Positions 26,230 to 36,435 are shown, counted from the first letter of the stretch. The stretch: 64,000 bases of DNA from Paenibacillus plantarum (GCF_013141695.1 NZ_WHNY01000075.1:124001-188000), one strand, 5' to 3'. A program made the numbers and translations. Notes: a model not told the origin generated them from the letters alone.

Positions 26230-27825
26230 ATGCGCATGCAGAAAATAGTAATCGTCGATGATGAATCGATTTTCCGAGAATATTTGCGTTCAGCATTAGA
26301 TTGGGAGGCTTATGGCTTTGAACTTTGTGCCGAAGCGAAGAACGGAATTGAAGCCCTCGAGCAAGTTCAATTACATCAGCCTGATATAGCGCTTGTCGAT
26401 ATAACAATGCCTTTCATGGATGGTTTGACCCTTACGGAGCAATTGAAAGAGCACTATCCAGCAACGAGTGTGGTCCTCATCACAGGACATAATGAATTTG
26501 ACTATGCGCGCAAAGCGTTAAAGCTGGGCGTGGAGGATTATATCCTCAAGCCCTTTTCCAAGGATGAACTCATCCTAACGTTGCTTAAGCTGCAGAAAGA
26601 ACACGAAAAAGCACGGGAAGAAAGATCCACGCTCAAAGAGAATCAGCAAATGATGAAAGAAAGTTACTTGAACCATTTGCTTAGCAGTGACTATCACCAT
26701 TCTCCTGAGGAAACGACGCAGAAGCTCCAGCAACTCGGGGAGTCTTTCGCCTCTTCCTTGTTCGTTGTTGCGTGTATTGAAATTGACCATATGGATGTCA
26801 AATGGAATCAAGTGAGCGAACGCTTACTGTGGAAATATGCCGTGACGAACATTTTGAACGAAGCGATGGAGGAGACTGGACATCACCTTATTTTCAACGG
26901 GCCAGAAGGACGGATTATTTGTCTGGTCGAGCACCAAGGGGGGAACGATCTCGAGGTTCCTGCGTTAGAGGGATATGAGAAGCTTATTTTTTTGATCAAA
27001 AAATACCTGAAATTCACGATCACCATTGGCGTCGGTCGCAGTCAGTCTGGCTACATAGGCATTCGCACCTCCTATTTGGAGGCGCTGGAAGCCCTTCAGA
27101 ACAAGTTCGTATTAGGAAACGACCGTGTAATCGCCTATGGCTCTAGTGTGCTTGATTCTGGCAAGCAGGCGCTCTACCCGACGGAGATCAACGAGGAGCT
27201 GCTCGTACTCTTGCGCATGCATAATTCGGAGAAGGTAGAAGATAAACTGGAAGAAGTTTTCCAGTCTATTCGTGAGCAACGATTATCTTTGGAGTATACC
27301 TATGTGATTTCCATGGGGCTAATTTCCGTTTGTCTGTCTTATATCACAGAGATGGGGCATCCCATCGAGGACTGCTTTGGCGAAGCCTTTTACCCCTATA
27401 GTGAAATCAAGCGGTTGGGTTCCATAGAGAGCACATCGACTTGGATCAAGGAGCTTTTCGCTAAGGCGATTCAATATACGAACAAGCACAAGAAGACGAG
27501 ATCCTCGAAAATTGCCCAATCAGCCAAAGAGTATATCGAGGGTCAATATATGGATTCGGAGCTCCAATTGGATCAGATTGCCCAGCAGGTGTTCATTAAC
27601 CCAAGCTACTTGCGGGCGATATTTAAGAAGGAAATCGGCATGACGGTAACGGATTATGTGACCCATGTACGTATGCATAAAGCGAAGGAATTACTAGGCA
27701 AAGGCAACATTCGTTTGGCAGATATTGCGGAGCAGATTGGGGTTAATGACCCTAGTTATTTTAGCAAAAGCTTCAAGAAATTCTTCGGCTATTCGCCAAG
27801 TGAGTATGAGAATAATCGCATATAA
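26230..27825 (+). CDS. YesN-type response regulator with AraC DNA-binding domain
   Basis: A 531-residue partner of the kinase encoded immediately upstream. The receiver has IVDDES, phospho-acceptor Asp57 in LVDITMPFMDGL, and the conserved lysine in ILKPFSKDE. The linker of about 300 residues contains an acidic coiled coil. The C-terminal AraC domain is intact (LDQIAQQVFINPSYLRAIFK, then VNDPSYFSKSFKKFFGYSP). It likely drives the binding-protein operon that starts 126 bp downstream. Confidence 0.93.
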   Translation: MRMQKIVIVDDESIFREYLRSALDWEAYGFELCAEAKNGIEALEQVQLHQPDIALVDITMPFMDGLTLTEQLKEHYPATSVVLITGHNEFDYARKALKLGVEDYILKPFSKDELILTLLKLQKEHEKAREERSTLKENQQMMKESYLNHLLSSDYHHSPEETTQKLQQLGESFASSLFVVACIEIDHMDVKWNQVSERLLWKYAVTNILNEAMEETGHHLIFNGPEGRIICLVEHQGGNDLEVPALEGYEKLIFLIKKYLKFTITIGVGRSQSGYIGIRTSYLEALEALQNKFVLGNDRVIAYGSSVLDSGKQALYPTEINEELLVLLRMHNSEKVEDKLEEVFQSIREQRLSLEYTYVISMGLISVCLSYITEMGHPIEDCFGEAFYPYSEIKRLGSIESTSTWIKELFAKAIQYTNKHKKTRSSKIAQSAKEYIEGQYMDSELQLDQIAQQVFINPSYLRAIFKKEIGMTVTDYVTHVRMHKAKELLGKGNIRLADIAEQIGVNDPSYFSKSFKKFFGYSPSEYENNRI

Positions 27826-27951
27826 CGACTGCACACGAATGTGCGGATTTTACCAGAAGCCCTCAGTTATTCCATTATCACTGTGGGTTTTTGCCTCTAT
27901 ACTGAGGATGTAAAGAGGAGAAACGCACAAGAATTATTGGGAGGTCTACAC

Positions 27952-29289
27952 ATGAAAAAGATGGCAGTTACTCTCGTAAGCTTACTCGCGGCGACTAGCC
28001 TAGCAGCTTGCGGTTCCACAGAAACACCGAAGGAAACAACCAGCGCGGCCCCGGCGGCAACAGCTGCAGCAACACCAGCACCGGCTAAGGCAGAAGCGAA
28101 ACCAGTCAAACTTAGAATTTATGCCCAATATGCAGATGAAGATACGAAAACACCTTATGACTATGCGGTAGCTGAATTGAAAAAGGAAATGCCTAACGTA
28201 GAGCTTGAGTTGGATATCCAAGCACAAGATGATGGACAGAAGTTAAAGACATATGCAGCGACGGGGAACCTTCCTGACATTTTCCAAGCAGGTCTAGACA
28301 TTATCGACACGTTCAAAAAATCAAATAACATTCTGATATTGGATGAGTATGTAACGAAGTTTGGCTTCAAGGAGAAAATGCAGCCGAGCGCAATGAACAC
28401 ATTGGTGACAGATGATGGTCACACATATGCATTCCCGTATGCAGGGAACGAAGTAGCCCTGTTGTACTACAACAAAGATTTGTTCCAACAAAACGGCGTG
28501 AAAGTTCCTACAACCTACGATGAAATGATGACGGCTGTTAAAGCATTCAATGCGAAAGGTGTGACACCGCTTTCCATTTTTGCCAAAGAGAAATGGCCTT
28601 GCGTAGCGCTGTATGACATGTTCGTTACACGTGCGGAACCAGGCGGTATTAACAAATTGGATAAAGGTACGGCGAAAGCAGACGACGCGGCTTACAAATC
28701 AGCTGCTGACAAAATTATCGAGCTTGTGAAAGCGGGCATGCTGCCAAAAGGCGCAACCAACTTGAACTATGACCAGGCAGCGGCACTTTACCATGAAGGT
28801 AAAGCAGCAATGTTCATTAACGGTCAATGGGAAATTGAAGCAGCAACCAAGGCACTTGGCGACAATGCCGGCTACATGTACTTGCCTGCAGCTGATGCAG
28901 CCGCCTATGAAAAAGGTAAAACAGCATTCAGCGGCAGCGGTGGTCCAGGTGGATATGCTGTATCTGCAAACACGAAAGATAAAGAGCTAGCAGCGAAAGT
29001 GGCATCGTTCATTTCCTTGAAATATGCCGAATACAAGTTCACGAACCGCAGCAACCCGATCGTAGCTACCAAGGTGGATAAGCCGATTGTGAAGCAGTTC
29101 CCTCCAATGATGGATCAACTTTCCAAGGATATTCCGAAAATCACAAGCACAACCGCTTTCTCATGGGGCTTGTCCAATCCGAAATTCAAGGCAGCGCTTG
29201 AAGATGCAACACAAAACCTAATGACAGGTAACTACACGTCCGATCAATTCGTCAAAGATTTGAATAAAGCAGCAGTAACAGCGAAATAA
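27952..29289 (+). CDS. Family 1 extracellular sugar-binding lipoprotein
   Basis: A 445-residue binding protein; ATG 27952 follows GGGAGGT and gives a clean signal peptide with lipobox LAAC (Cys20). A Thr/Ala/Pro/Lys-rich tether of about 35 residues precedes the folded part (KLRIYAQYADED). The hinge and ligand-site segments AFPYAGNEVALLYYNKDLF and KAAMFINGQWEIEA are typical of MalE/UgpB-like oligosaccharide binders. The final importer ATPase is again absent from the neighbourhood. The hairpin behind the gene likely limits read-through into the permeases. Confidence 0.93.
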   Translation: MKKMAVTLVSLLAATSLAACGSTETPKETTSAAPAATAAATPAPAKAEAKPVKLRIYAQYADEDTKTPYDYAVAELKKEMPNVELELDIQAQDDGQKLKTYAATGNLPDIFQAGLDIIDTFKKSNNILILDEYVTKFGFKEKMQPSAMNTLVTDDGHTYAFPYAGNEVALLYYNKDLFQQNGVKVPTTYDEMMTAVKAFNAKGVTPLSIFAKEKWPCVALYDMFVTRAEPGGINKLDKGTAKADDAAYKSAADKIIELVKAGMLPKGATNLNYDQAAALYHEGKAAMFINGQWEIEAATKALGDNAGYMYLPAADAAAYEKGKTAFSGSGGPGGYAVSANTKDKELAAKVASFISLKYAEYKFTNRSNPIVATKVDKPIVKQFPPMMDQLSKDIPKITSTTAFSWGLSNPKFKAALEDATQNLMTGNYTSDQFVKDLNKAAVTAK

Positions 29290-29310
29290 ATGTGATGCTA
29301 TGACATGGGA

Positions 29311-29350
29311 GACTCACCCTGGAACGCTCCACCCCAGAGTGAGTCTTTTA
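29311..29350 (+). terminator. Attenuating hairpin between binding protein and permease genes
   Basis: GACTCAC with CTGG pairs with CCAG and GTGAGTC around an 11-base loop; only TTTTA follows. The position after the binding-protein gene mirrors that in the first importer cluster. Confidence 0.75.
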
Positions 29351-29371
29351 CTCTACAAGGGAAGTGATGAC

Positions 29372-30250
29372 ATGCGCAAATTCATGGGAAATAAAGCAGC
29401 CATTATGCTGTTCACGCTGCCGGCTCTCCTTTTGTATACAGTGATCGTGTTTTATCCGATTTTACAAACCTTTTACCGCAGTACCTTCGAATGGGATGGC
29501 TTGAGCGAAGGCACGTTTATTTTTCTGGATAACTACACACGTTTGTTTCAAGATAGTATTTTCTACACGTCCCTCTATAATGGACTCGTGTTTGCAGGCA
29601 TCCTAGCCGTTGTGCAGATTGGGATCGGTTCTGTGCTTGCTTTTGCCGTAGCAGAGGGCTTCAAAGGGAGTAAACTTCTACGCATTTCCTACTTCATTCC
29701 GGTCGTACTTTCCATTACTGTCGTCTGTCAGCTCTGGTTGGCGATGTATAACAGTGAGTATGGTTTGATTAACAAAGTATTCGAAGCATTAGGAATCTCG
29801 TACCGTCAAGACTGGCTTACGAATAGCAAAACAGCGATCTTTGCAATTGCTTTTGTAAATGCTTGGCAGTACATGGGGTACCAGTTTGCGCTGCTTCTTG
29901 CGGCAGTGAAGTCCGTGCCAGAACAGTACTTAGAGGCTGCTCGTATCGATGGCGCTTCCAAATTCAAAGCACATATGAAAATTACGATTCCGATGCTGGC
30001 TGAGACGTACAAATTTTGCCTAGTCCTCGCGATTACAGGTGGGTTGAACGCTTTTGCTAACATGTTTATCATGACAGGCGGCGGGCCAGGTAACTCCACC
30101 TACACGTTGACGTACTTGATGTACCGTTCTGCTTTCCGTGTTGGCGAATTTGGCTATGGCAGTGCGGCTGCAGCGTTCCTTGTTATTGAATGTTTGATCG
30201 TAACGTTAGCGATTAACAAGCTTATTGCACGTGAGCGTATTACCTACTAA
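29372..30250 (+). CDS. Sugar ABC transporter permease (MalF/UgpA type)
   Basis: A 292-residue six-helix permease. The ATG at 29372 follows AAGGGAAGTG; longer readings of the frame would start before or inside the attenuator. The EAA-loop is YLEAARIDGASKFKAHMKITIP, and the MTGGGPGNSTYTLTYLMYR segment is characteristic of MalF-like sugar permeases. It pairs with the next gene, 52 bp downstream. Confidence 0.93.
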   Translation: MRKFMGNKAAIMLFTLPALLLYTVIVFYPILQTFYRSTFEWDGLSEGTFIFLDNYTRLFQDSIFYTSLYNGLVFAGILAVVQIGIGSVLAFAVAEGFKGSKLLRISYFIPVVLSITVVCQLWLAMYNSEYGLINKVFEALGISYRQDWLTNSKTAIFAIAFVNAWQYMGYQFALLLAAVKSVPEQYLEAARIDGASKFKAHMKITIPMLAETYKFCLVLAITGGLNAFANMFIMTGGGPGNSTYTLTYLMYRSAFRVGEFGYGSAAAAFLVIECLIVTLAINKLIARERITY

Positions 30251-30302
30251 GCTAATGCTTACGATGCCAGTTTTCTTACGAAAACTTTAAGGAGGATGAC
30301 AA

Positions 30303-31145
30303 ATGAATGGTATCATGAGATTTCGCAAAAAAAATCCGCTCCTTGGCATCCTTTTATGGGTGTATGCGGGGTTGTCGGTGTATCCGTTATTGTGGATGAT
30401 TTTCTATTCGCTGAAAAATAACAATGAAATTTTCGTAACGAATCCTTTCGGAATTCCAACGCATTTTCGCTTCGAAAATTATGTGGACGCGTGGTCCAAA
30501 TTTAATGTACCGCAGTACTTCAGCAACAGCTTGCTCGTGGCTGCCTGTACGGTTGTAGGAACGATTGTGCTCTCTGTAACGTTTTCCTATGCAGTAGCTC
30601 GCATGCAGTGGCGTTTCAAGGAAGTAGCAAGAATCTATGTAGTCATCGGGATGTTCATTCCGGTACAAGTTATCATGATCCCTTTGGCTATTCTTGTTCG
30701 TGATTTCCATTTAGCTAACACGTATGGTGCACTCATTGTTCCTTATATTGCCTTTAATATTTCGTTCTCCAGTATGGTGTTTTACGGCTTCTTTCGTTCA
30801 ATTCCGGTTGAGCTTGAAGAATCTGCCTGCATGGATGGGGCGAGCATCTATCGGACGTTTTACACCATTATTTTGCCTATTATCAAGCCGGCAATGGCGA
30901 CGATGGTCATTTTCGTCTTCTTATCCTCTTGGAATGAATTCACGATGGCACTTATTTTAATTACCAAAGAATCACTGAAAACCTTACCTCTCGGATTACT
31001 GTTCTTCCAAGGCCAATTTACAACGAACTGGGGTGCAATGGGGGCAGCGATGACGATTGCCAGCTTGCCAACCGTCTTGGTTTATATCCTCTTCAGTGAA
31101 CAAGTTGAGAAGGCGATGACCGTAGGGTCCGCTGTGAAAGGTTAA
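30303..31145 (+). CDS. Sugar ABC transporter permease (MalG/AraQ type)
   Basis: A 280-residue permease with AAGGAGGA in front of its ATG. It has six membrane helices and the EAA-loop LEESACMDGASIYRTFYTIILP. The tail EKAMTVGSAVKG matches AraQ/MalG-type proteins. It is the last gene of the kinase-regulator-importer cluster, closed by a strong terminator; no hydrolase follows, unlike in the first cluster. Confidence 0.93.
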   Translation: MNGIMRFRKKNPLLGILLWVYAGLSVYPLLWMIFYSLKNNNEIFVTNPFGIPTHFRFENYVDAWSKFNVPQYFSNSLLVAACTVVGTIVLSVTFSYAVARMQWRFKEVARIYVVIGMFIPVQVIMIPLAILVRDFHLANTYGALIVPYIAFNISFSSMVFYGFFRSIPVELEESACMDGASIYRTFYTIILPIIKPAMATMVIFVFLSSWNEFTMALILITKESLKTLPLGLLFFQGQFTTNWGAMGAAMTIASLPTVLVYILFSEQVEKAMTVGSAVKG

Positions 31146-31164
31146 ATTATTGGCTGAAAAGTTG

Positions 31165-31192
31165 AAATGACCCCAAATTGGGGTCATTTTTT
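31165..31192 (+). terminator. Terminator of the second importer operon
   Basis: AAATGACCCC pairs perfectly with GGGGTCATTT around AAATT, followed by a T-run. Confidence 0.93.
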
Positions 31193-31229
31193 GCATGAAA
31201 AGTGCTCATTTAACCATATATCAATAACC

Positions 31230-31246
31230 CTTATAAGTCTCATAAG
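31230..31246. promoter_or_regulatory. LysR-type operator-like palindrome upstream of cysJ
   Basis: CTTAT-N7-ATAAG lies 109 bp before the cysJ start. The dyad fits the T-N11-A pattern of LysR regulators. In Bacillus cysJI is activated by the LysR-type CysL, so this is a candidate site; no binding motif specific to CysL can be confirmed from one sequence. Confidence 0.35.
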
Positions 31247-31354
31247 ATGATTCTAATTGACCTATGGAGCGCACTATGTTAGTTTTCAATGGAGAGTAAA
31301 AATAGTGCGAAAAATAGCAAAGCTTATCAATACATGCTGATGAGGTGGATTTTG

Positions 31355-33181
31355 TTGGAACTTCAAGTCTTAAACAGTCCTTTTAACCAAGAGCAAGTTG
31401 AATTGCTCAACCGCGTCCTACCAACGTTAACGGATACTCAACGTATTTGGCTGAGTGGCTATCTAACAGCTCAACAAGGTTCGACAAATTCTGTGGCAGC
31501 ACCTGCGACTACCGTACCAACGGCTGTAGCTAGTCAACCTGTCATTTCCAAGGAAGTAACTGTCTTATTCGGATCCCAAACAGGTAATTCTCATGGATTA
31601 GCTAAAAAGCTAGCGAAGAAGCTAGAAGAGCAGTCGTTCCAAGTTACGCTTTCCTCTATGAGCGACTTCAAACCGAACAATTTGAAAAAGGTTCAAAACC
31701 TTCTCATGATCGTTAGTACGCATGGCGAAGGCGATCCACCGGATAATGCGATCTCATTCTACGAATTCCTTCATAGCAAAAGAGCACCTCAATTAGAAGA
31801 ACTTCGTTATTCCGTTCTTTCCTTGGGTGATACGTCGTATGAGTTCTTCTGTCAAACAGGTAAAGATTTTGACAAGCGTTTGCAAGAGCTTGGTGCCAAA
31901 TCATTAACTGAGCGTGTTGATTGTGATGTTGACTTTGATGAGCCGGCTGCGGCTTGGGTTACAGGCGTGTTGGGTGCTCTAAGCGCTTCATCGGCTAGTG
32001 TTGTTGTTGGTGGTTCAACTGCTGCGGCTGGAAGTGCGGCTTCCACGGAGTCGGAATACTCCAGAACGAACCCGTTCCAAGCGGAAGTACTTGAGAACTT
32101 GAACTTAAATGGCCGCGGCTCCGATCGTGAAACGCGCCATGTGGAAATCTCCTTAGAGGGTTCCAATCTGCAATATGAACCAGGTGACAGCTTGGGTGTA
32201 TTCCCAGAGAATCATCCGCGTCTAGTTACTGAATTGATTCAAGCCATGGACTGGAATGCAAGTACGCCAGTTGCAGTAAACAAAAATGGGGAAGAACGAC
32301 CTTTGCAAGAAGCGCTTACTCGTTACTACGAAATCACTACGTTGACGAAGCCTTTGTTAGAGCAAGTTGCAAAGCTTTCTTCAAACGAGAAGCTTCAAGC
32401 GCTTGTTGCTGCTGGCAATGAAGCTGAGTTGAAATCGTACATCGCTGGCCGCGATTTATTAGATTTAGTGCAAGACTTCTCCTTACAAGGTGTGTCTGCT
32501 AGTCAATTCGTAGCCGTGCTTCGTAAACTGCCTGCTCGCTTGTATTCCATTGCTAGTTCATCCAAAGCTTCACCAGATGAAGTGCACATCACTGTACGTG
32601 CGGTTCGCTATGAAGCAAATGGACGTAATCGTTACGGTGTTTGTTCCGTTCACTTGGCAGAGCGTGCACAGTCAGGTGCAGCGTTGCCGGTTTACATTCA
32701 GAACAACCCGAATTTCAAGCTTCCTGAGAACCCGGAAACGCCAATTATTATGATTGGACCTGGTACCGGCGTAGCGCCATTCCGTTCTTTCCTTGCAGAG
32801 AGAGAAGAGACGGGTGCAGATGGTAAAACGTGGTTATTCTATGGAGATCAACACTTCGCTACAGACTTCTTGTACCAAGTTGAATGGCAGCGTTGGTTGA
32901 AAGACGGCGTTCTAACGAAACTAGACGTAGCTTTCTCCCGTGATACGGATCAAAAAGTATATGTACAGAACCGTATGTTAGAGAAAAGCCGCGAGCTGTA
33001 TCAATGGCTGCAAGAAGGCGCTGTTGTCTATATTTGCGGTGACGAGAAGAAGATGGCACATGATGTGAATGCTGCGCTGCTCACGATTCTTGAGCAAGAG
33101 GGCGGATTAAATAACGAAGAGGCCGTGCAATATTTGGCTAATATGCAACAGCAAAAACGTTATCAACGGGATGTTTATTAA
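31355..33181 (+). CDS. cysJ: Sulfite reductase [NADPH] flavoprotein subunit
   Basis: A 608-residue diflavin reductase passing electrons from NADPH through FAD and FMN to CysI for reduction of sulfite to sulfide. The TTG at 31355 is chosen because GAGGTGG precedes it and the protein then opens [18 protein letters not shown], as in Bacillus CysJ; the frame is open to 31289. The flavodoxin domain (about 65-210) has [10 protein letters not shown] and [12 protein letters not shown]. The FAD domain shows RLYSIASS and YGVCSVHL. The NADPH domain has [16 protein letters not shown] and ends with the family signature KRYQRDVY. cysI follows after 38 bp. Confidence 0.95.
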   Translation: MELQVLNSPFNQEQVELLNRVLPTLTDTQRIWLSGYLTAQQGSTNSVAAPATTVPTAVASQPVISKEVTVLFGSQTGNSHGLAKKLAKKLEEQSFQVTLSSMSDFKPNNLKKVQNLLMIVSTHGEGDPPDNAISFYEFLHSKRAPQLEELRYSVLSLGDTSYEFFCQTGKDFDKRLQELGAKSLTERVDCDVDFDEPAAAWVTGVLGALSASSASVVVGGSTAAAGSAASTESEYSRTNPFQAEVLENLNLNGRGSDRETRHVEISLEGSNLQYEPGDSLGVFPENHPRLVTELIQAMDWNASTPVAVNKNGEERPLQEALTRYYEITTLTKPLLEQVAKLSSNEKLQALVAAGNEAELKSYIAGRDLLDLVQDFSLQGVSASQFVAVLRKLPARLYSIASSSKASPDEVHITVRAVRYEANGRNRYGVCSVHLAERAQSGAALPVYIQNNPNFKLPENPETPIIMIGPGTGVAPFRSFLAEREETGADGKTWLFYGDQHFATDFLYQVEWQRWLKDGVLTKLDVAFSRDTDQKVYVQNRMLEKSRELYQWLQEGAVVYICGDEKKMAHDVNAALLTILEQEGGLNNEEAVQYLANMQQQKRYQRDVY

Positions 33182-33219
33182 AACGGGATCCCCGCGATCG
33201 CGAGAGGAGAAAGCTCAAG

Positions 33220-34941
33220 ATGTCAGAAAATAATTTACTATCGAAGAATAGTGCGCCGCATAGTGATGTTGAACAAATTAAAATCCGCAGTAATTATTTG
33301 CGCGGAAGTCTAGAAGAAACGCTTGAAAATCGCATCACCGGTTCCATCCCCGAGGATGACAACCGTTTGATGAAATTCCACGGCAGCTACATGCAAGACG
33401 ATCGTGACTTGCGTAACGAACGTGCGAAGCAGAAGCTTGAACCTGCCTACCAGTTCATGCTGCGTGTACGTGCGGCTGGCGGTATCGTAACGGCTGACCA
33501 ATGGTTGATGATGGATCGTGTAGCTCAGAAGTATGCGAATGGCACCATTCGTCTTACAACGCGTCAATCCTTTCAGCTGCATGGTGTAATCAAATGGAAC
33601 ATGAAGAAAACGATTCAAGAAGTTAATGCATCCATGCTAAGTACGCTTGCTGCTTGTGGTGACGTGAATCGTAACGTGATGTGTAACCCTAACCCTTACC
33701 AATCCGAAATTCACGGCGAGGTATATGAGTGGGCGAATCGCATCTCGAACCACTTGGACCCACGTACGAGAGCGTATCATGAGATTTGGTTAGACGGCGA
33801 GAAAATCGTCGATAGCCGCGACGATGAAGAGCAAGAACCAATTTACGGACATGTGTATTTGCCTCGTAAGTTCAAGATCGGTATCGCAGTCCCACCATCC
33901 AACGATGTAGATGTATATTCGCAGGATCTTGGTTACATCGCGGTTATTGAAGATGGTCGTTTGGTGGGCTTTAACGTATCCGTCGGTGGCGGTATGGGGA
34001 TGTCTCATGGTGATGTCAAAACGTATCCGCAAGTTGGTCAAGTGATCGGCTTCATTAAGCCGGAGCAGGCTGTTGATCTAGCTGAGAAAACCGTCATGAT
34101 CCAACGCGATTACGGTGATCGTTCCGTTCGTAAACATGCTCGTTTCAAATACACAATCGACGATCGTGGTATTGAGTGGTTCGTGAATGAATTACAAACG
34201 CGTCTAGGTTGGAACCTTGAGCCAGCTCGCGCCTTCCATTTCGAATCCAACGGAGATCGTTATGGTTGGGTGAAGGGTAGCAATGGCAAATGGCATTTCA
34301 CAATGTTCATTCAGAACGGCCGCGTGATGGATGATGGAGACTACCGTCTGATGACAGGTCTTCGTGAAATTGCTAAGATCCATAGTGGTGATTTCCGACT
34401 TACGTCGAATCAGAACTTGATCATCGGCAACGTGAGTGCTCAGAAAAAGAAGAAAATCGAAGAGTTGATCAAAGATCACGGCATTACGGATGGTCTACAC
34501 TACTCCGCATTGCGTAGAAACTCGATGGCGTGTGTTGCGTTCCCGACTTGCGGACTCGCGATGGCGGAATCGGAGCGTTACCTACCTTCTTTGATTACGA
34601 AAGTAGAGTCCATTCTTGAAGGTGTAGGTCTTCGTGAGCAAGAAATTACGATTCGGATGACAGGTTGCCCTAATGGTTGCGCACGACCTATGCTGGCTGA
34701 ACTTGCGTTCATCGGTAAGGCTGCAGGCAAGTACAACATGTACCTTGGTGGCGGATTCGCAGGAAACCGCTTGAATAAATTGTACAAAGAAAACATCGGT
34801 GAATCCGAGATTCTGGATTCCTTGCAAACGATCATTCCTCATTATGCCAAAGAGCGTCAAAATGATGAACACTTCGGTGACTTCGTCATCCGCGCTGGCT
34901 ACGTGAAGGAAGTTCGTTCGGGTCAAGATTTCCACGCATAA
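33220..34941 (+). CDS. cysI: Sulfite reductase hemoprotein subunit
   Basis: A 573-residue siroheme/4Fe-4S protein catalysing the six-electron reduction of sulfite for cysteine synthesis. The four cluster cysteines are in [12 protein letters not shown] (with the preceding VAF) and [10 protein letters not shown], the C-x5-C...C-x3-C pattern expected of the hemoprotein. The siroheme and sulfite-contacting basic residues lie in segments such as [12 protein letters not shown] and [17 protein letters not shown] ribosome site precedes the ATG at 33220. It forms an operon with cysJ and is closed by a strong hairpin. Confidence 0.96.
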   Translation: MSENNLLSKNSAPHSDVEQIKIRSNYLRGSLEETLENRITGSIPEDDNRLMKFHGSYMQDDRDLRNERAKQKLEPAYQFMLRVRAAGGIVTADQWLMMDRVAQKYANGTIRLTTRQSFQLHGVIKWNMKKTIQEVNASMLSTLAACGDVNRNVMCNPNPYQSEIHGEVYEWANRISNHLDPRTRAYHEIWLDGEKIVDSRDDEEQEPIYGHVYLPRKFKIGIAVPPSNDVDVYSQDLGYIAVIEDGRLVGFNVSVGGGMGMSHGDVKTYPQVGQVIGFIKPEQAVDLAEKTVMIQRDYGDRSVRKHARFKYTIDDRGIEWFVNELQTRLGWNLEPARAFHFESNGDRYGWVKGSNGKWHFTMFIQNGRVMDDGDYRLMTGLREIAKIHSGDFRLTSNQNLIIGNVSAQKKKKIEELIKDHGITDGLHYSALRRNSMACVAFPTCGLAMAESERYLPSLITKVESILEGVGLREQEITIRMTGCPNGCARPMLAELAFIGKAAGKYNMYLGGGFAGNRLNKLYKENIGESEILDSLQTIIPHYAKERQNDEHFGDFVIRAGYVKEVRSGQDFHA

Positions 34942-34950
34942 AATGGAAAG

Positions 34951-34989
34951 AGCAGTTCGAGTCGTTCGCGACTTGAGCTGCTTTTTTTT
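34951..34989 (+). terminator. Terminator of the cysJI operon
   Basis: AGCAGTTCGAGTCG pairs with CGACTTGAGCTGCT through a TTCG loop, with two G-U pairs, then eight T. Confidence 0.95.
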
Positions 34990-35190
34990 AAAATGCGATA
35001 CAGATGGAAAATCTCCATCTAATTCCTTCGATTTTTCTTCGAAAAGGAAAATAACTGGAAAAACTCCAGCTATTTTCGGTCATTTTCTGCGATACTAACA
35101 GAAATACCAAAATTAGCTGGAGTTTTTCCATCTAAATGTAGAATACGGCTGATTTACATGAAATTAGCTGTATATTTTCCAGCTAAGCCT
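34990..35190. repeat. Cluster of short palindromes and a 17-bp inverted repeat
   Basis: TGGAAAAACTCCAGCTA at 35056-35072 recurs as its exact reverse complement at 35114-35130. A related palindrome AGATGGA-N5-TCCATCT lies at 35002-35020, and an AGCTG...CAGCT variant at about 35166-35185. All share the theme TAGCTGGA/TCCATC. They fill the gap between cysI and the next gene and encode nothing recognisable. The remainder to 35247 is featureless. Confidence 0.75.
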
Positions 35191-35247
35191 GGAGATTGGA
35201 AGTTTCCCTATCCCCGCTCTCAGTAACTCATTCCCTCACTTATCTCC

Positions 35248-36435
35248 TCACTGTGCCCCCTTGCTCACCCAAAACGTCACATTATCCCCGACCAAGCCAT
35301 TCGTTCCAGCTTTTGGATCTTGTTTCGTGACTGTACCTTTAGCAAGCGTGCTTGTTTCGATTAAGAAGTTGTAATGGAGTCCAGCTGCTAGTGCCAATTG
35401 TTCCGCATCCGCTTGTGTCTGGCCTATAAGATTAGGTACGACGGTGCTCTCACCCTCTTCTTTCAAGCTCGTTAGTTTAGCAGTGGCAGTGGCGCTGGGA
35501 CTGGCGGTAGCAATTGGTGTACTTGTTGGTGTCGGAGATAGGATCACGACAGTTTCTACTACCTTTGGCTCTGGCCAAAGATACCACACGGAGATTATCC
35601 CTATCACGAGAGCTGAAACCGAGCCTAGCGCAATTAATTTAGCGGAACGATTAGAACGCGTGTGGCTCTCATATTGAACAGTTGGCAGTACTTCAGTCGA
35701 TTCCTCAGGGATCGGCTCATCATGCTGAATACTTTTGTTGCTCGGGACAGAAGGAGGTAAACTCCGCAATCCGAAAACGAGCGACGATAACGAGGACTGC
35801 CCATGACAAATAAATTTGATGAGGCGAATCAAAGCTAATTTTTGCTCGGTCGTCGCACTTGGAATCGAAGCGCGCTCCAGACTCGTATGCATAACCTCGA
35901 ATGTATCGGAGATGGTTTCGCTCCCCGTAAGCAGCTGAATCATTAATCGGCAAAGCCCAACGGCTCCCTGCTCTTGAGGTTCATCTTCTTCCCAATAGTT
36001 GATGACGGAAAGTTTATTCTGATCGGTTAACCATAAATTATCTGGACGTACAGAAAAGCCTGTAATCTTTTCTTCCATAGCATCTAGCAAGGAAACTCCT
36101 AAGTCGCTAATAATAGCGACAACAGCGGCATAGGTCCATTTGCGTTTGAACATGGTATGGGCAAACAGCGAACCACTTTTTGCTTGTAAAATAATGGTGA
36201 CGGCATCCTGAGCGATAGATGTATCCAACATGTGATGAAATCCATCGTGAATAAACGCGGCTTTATCCTGAAGTGAGCTTATGTAATCGACACCAAGTTG
36301 ATTGTGACGAAGCGCTTTACGATACAGTAATACTTTGCGAGTCAGAAATACATCATCACCATAATGGAGAGTTCCATGAGGGAAAGAGACGATTTGTGTA
36401 CTTGGCACGTATCGTGTACCTATTCGATCGGGCAT
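35248..36435 (-). CDS. Degenerate protein kinase-like domain with TM helix and PASTA domain
   Basis: A 395-residue membrane protein. Residues 1-230 resemble a PknB/PrkC-type kinase only in layout. The catalytic-loop position reads FSVRPDNLWL (residues 127-136) where active kinases have H-x-D-x-K-P-x-N, and the DFG position looks like INYWEED. No glycine-rich loop or lysine is obvious. A membrane helix spans about 266-287, then a Pro/Thr/Ser/Ala-rich stalk, then one extracellular PASTA domain (332-393: STVVPNLIGQTQADAEQLAL and a VTFWVSKG end). PASTA domains bind cell-wall muropeptides or lipid II. A pseudokinase wall sensor is the best guess; the fold call for the cytoplasmic part is tentative. 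ATG follows GAGAGGATGG. Confidence 0.7.
   Translation of the reverse strand: MPDRIGTRYVPSTQIVSFPHGTLHYGDDVFLTRKVLLYRKALRHNQLGVDYISSLQDKAAFIHDGFHHMLDTSIAQDAVTIILQAKSGSLFAHTMFKRKWTYAAVVAIISDLGVSLLDAMEEKITGFSVRPDNLWLTDQNKLSVINYWEEDEPQEQGAVGLCRLMIQLLTGSETISDTFEVMHTSLERASIPSATTEQKLALIRLIKFICHGQSSLSSLVFGLRSLPPSVPSNKSIQHDEPIPEESTEVLPTVQYESHTRSNRSAKLIALGSVSALVIGIISVWYLWPEPKVVETVVILSPTPTSTPIATASPSATATAKLTSLKEEGESTVVPNLIGQTQADAEQLALAAGLHYNFLIETSTLAKGTVTKQDPKAGTNGLVGDNVTFWVSKGAQ

Noticed and set aside
35248-36435. Active PrkC/PknB kinase
   Set aside because: The glycine-rich loop, catalytic H-x-D and DFG motifs are absent, so I call it a degenerate kinase-like domain only.
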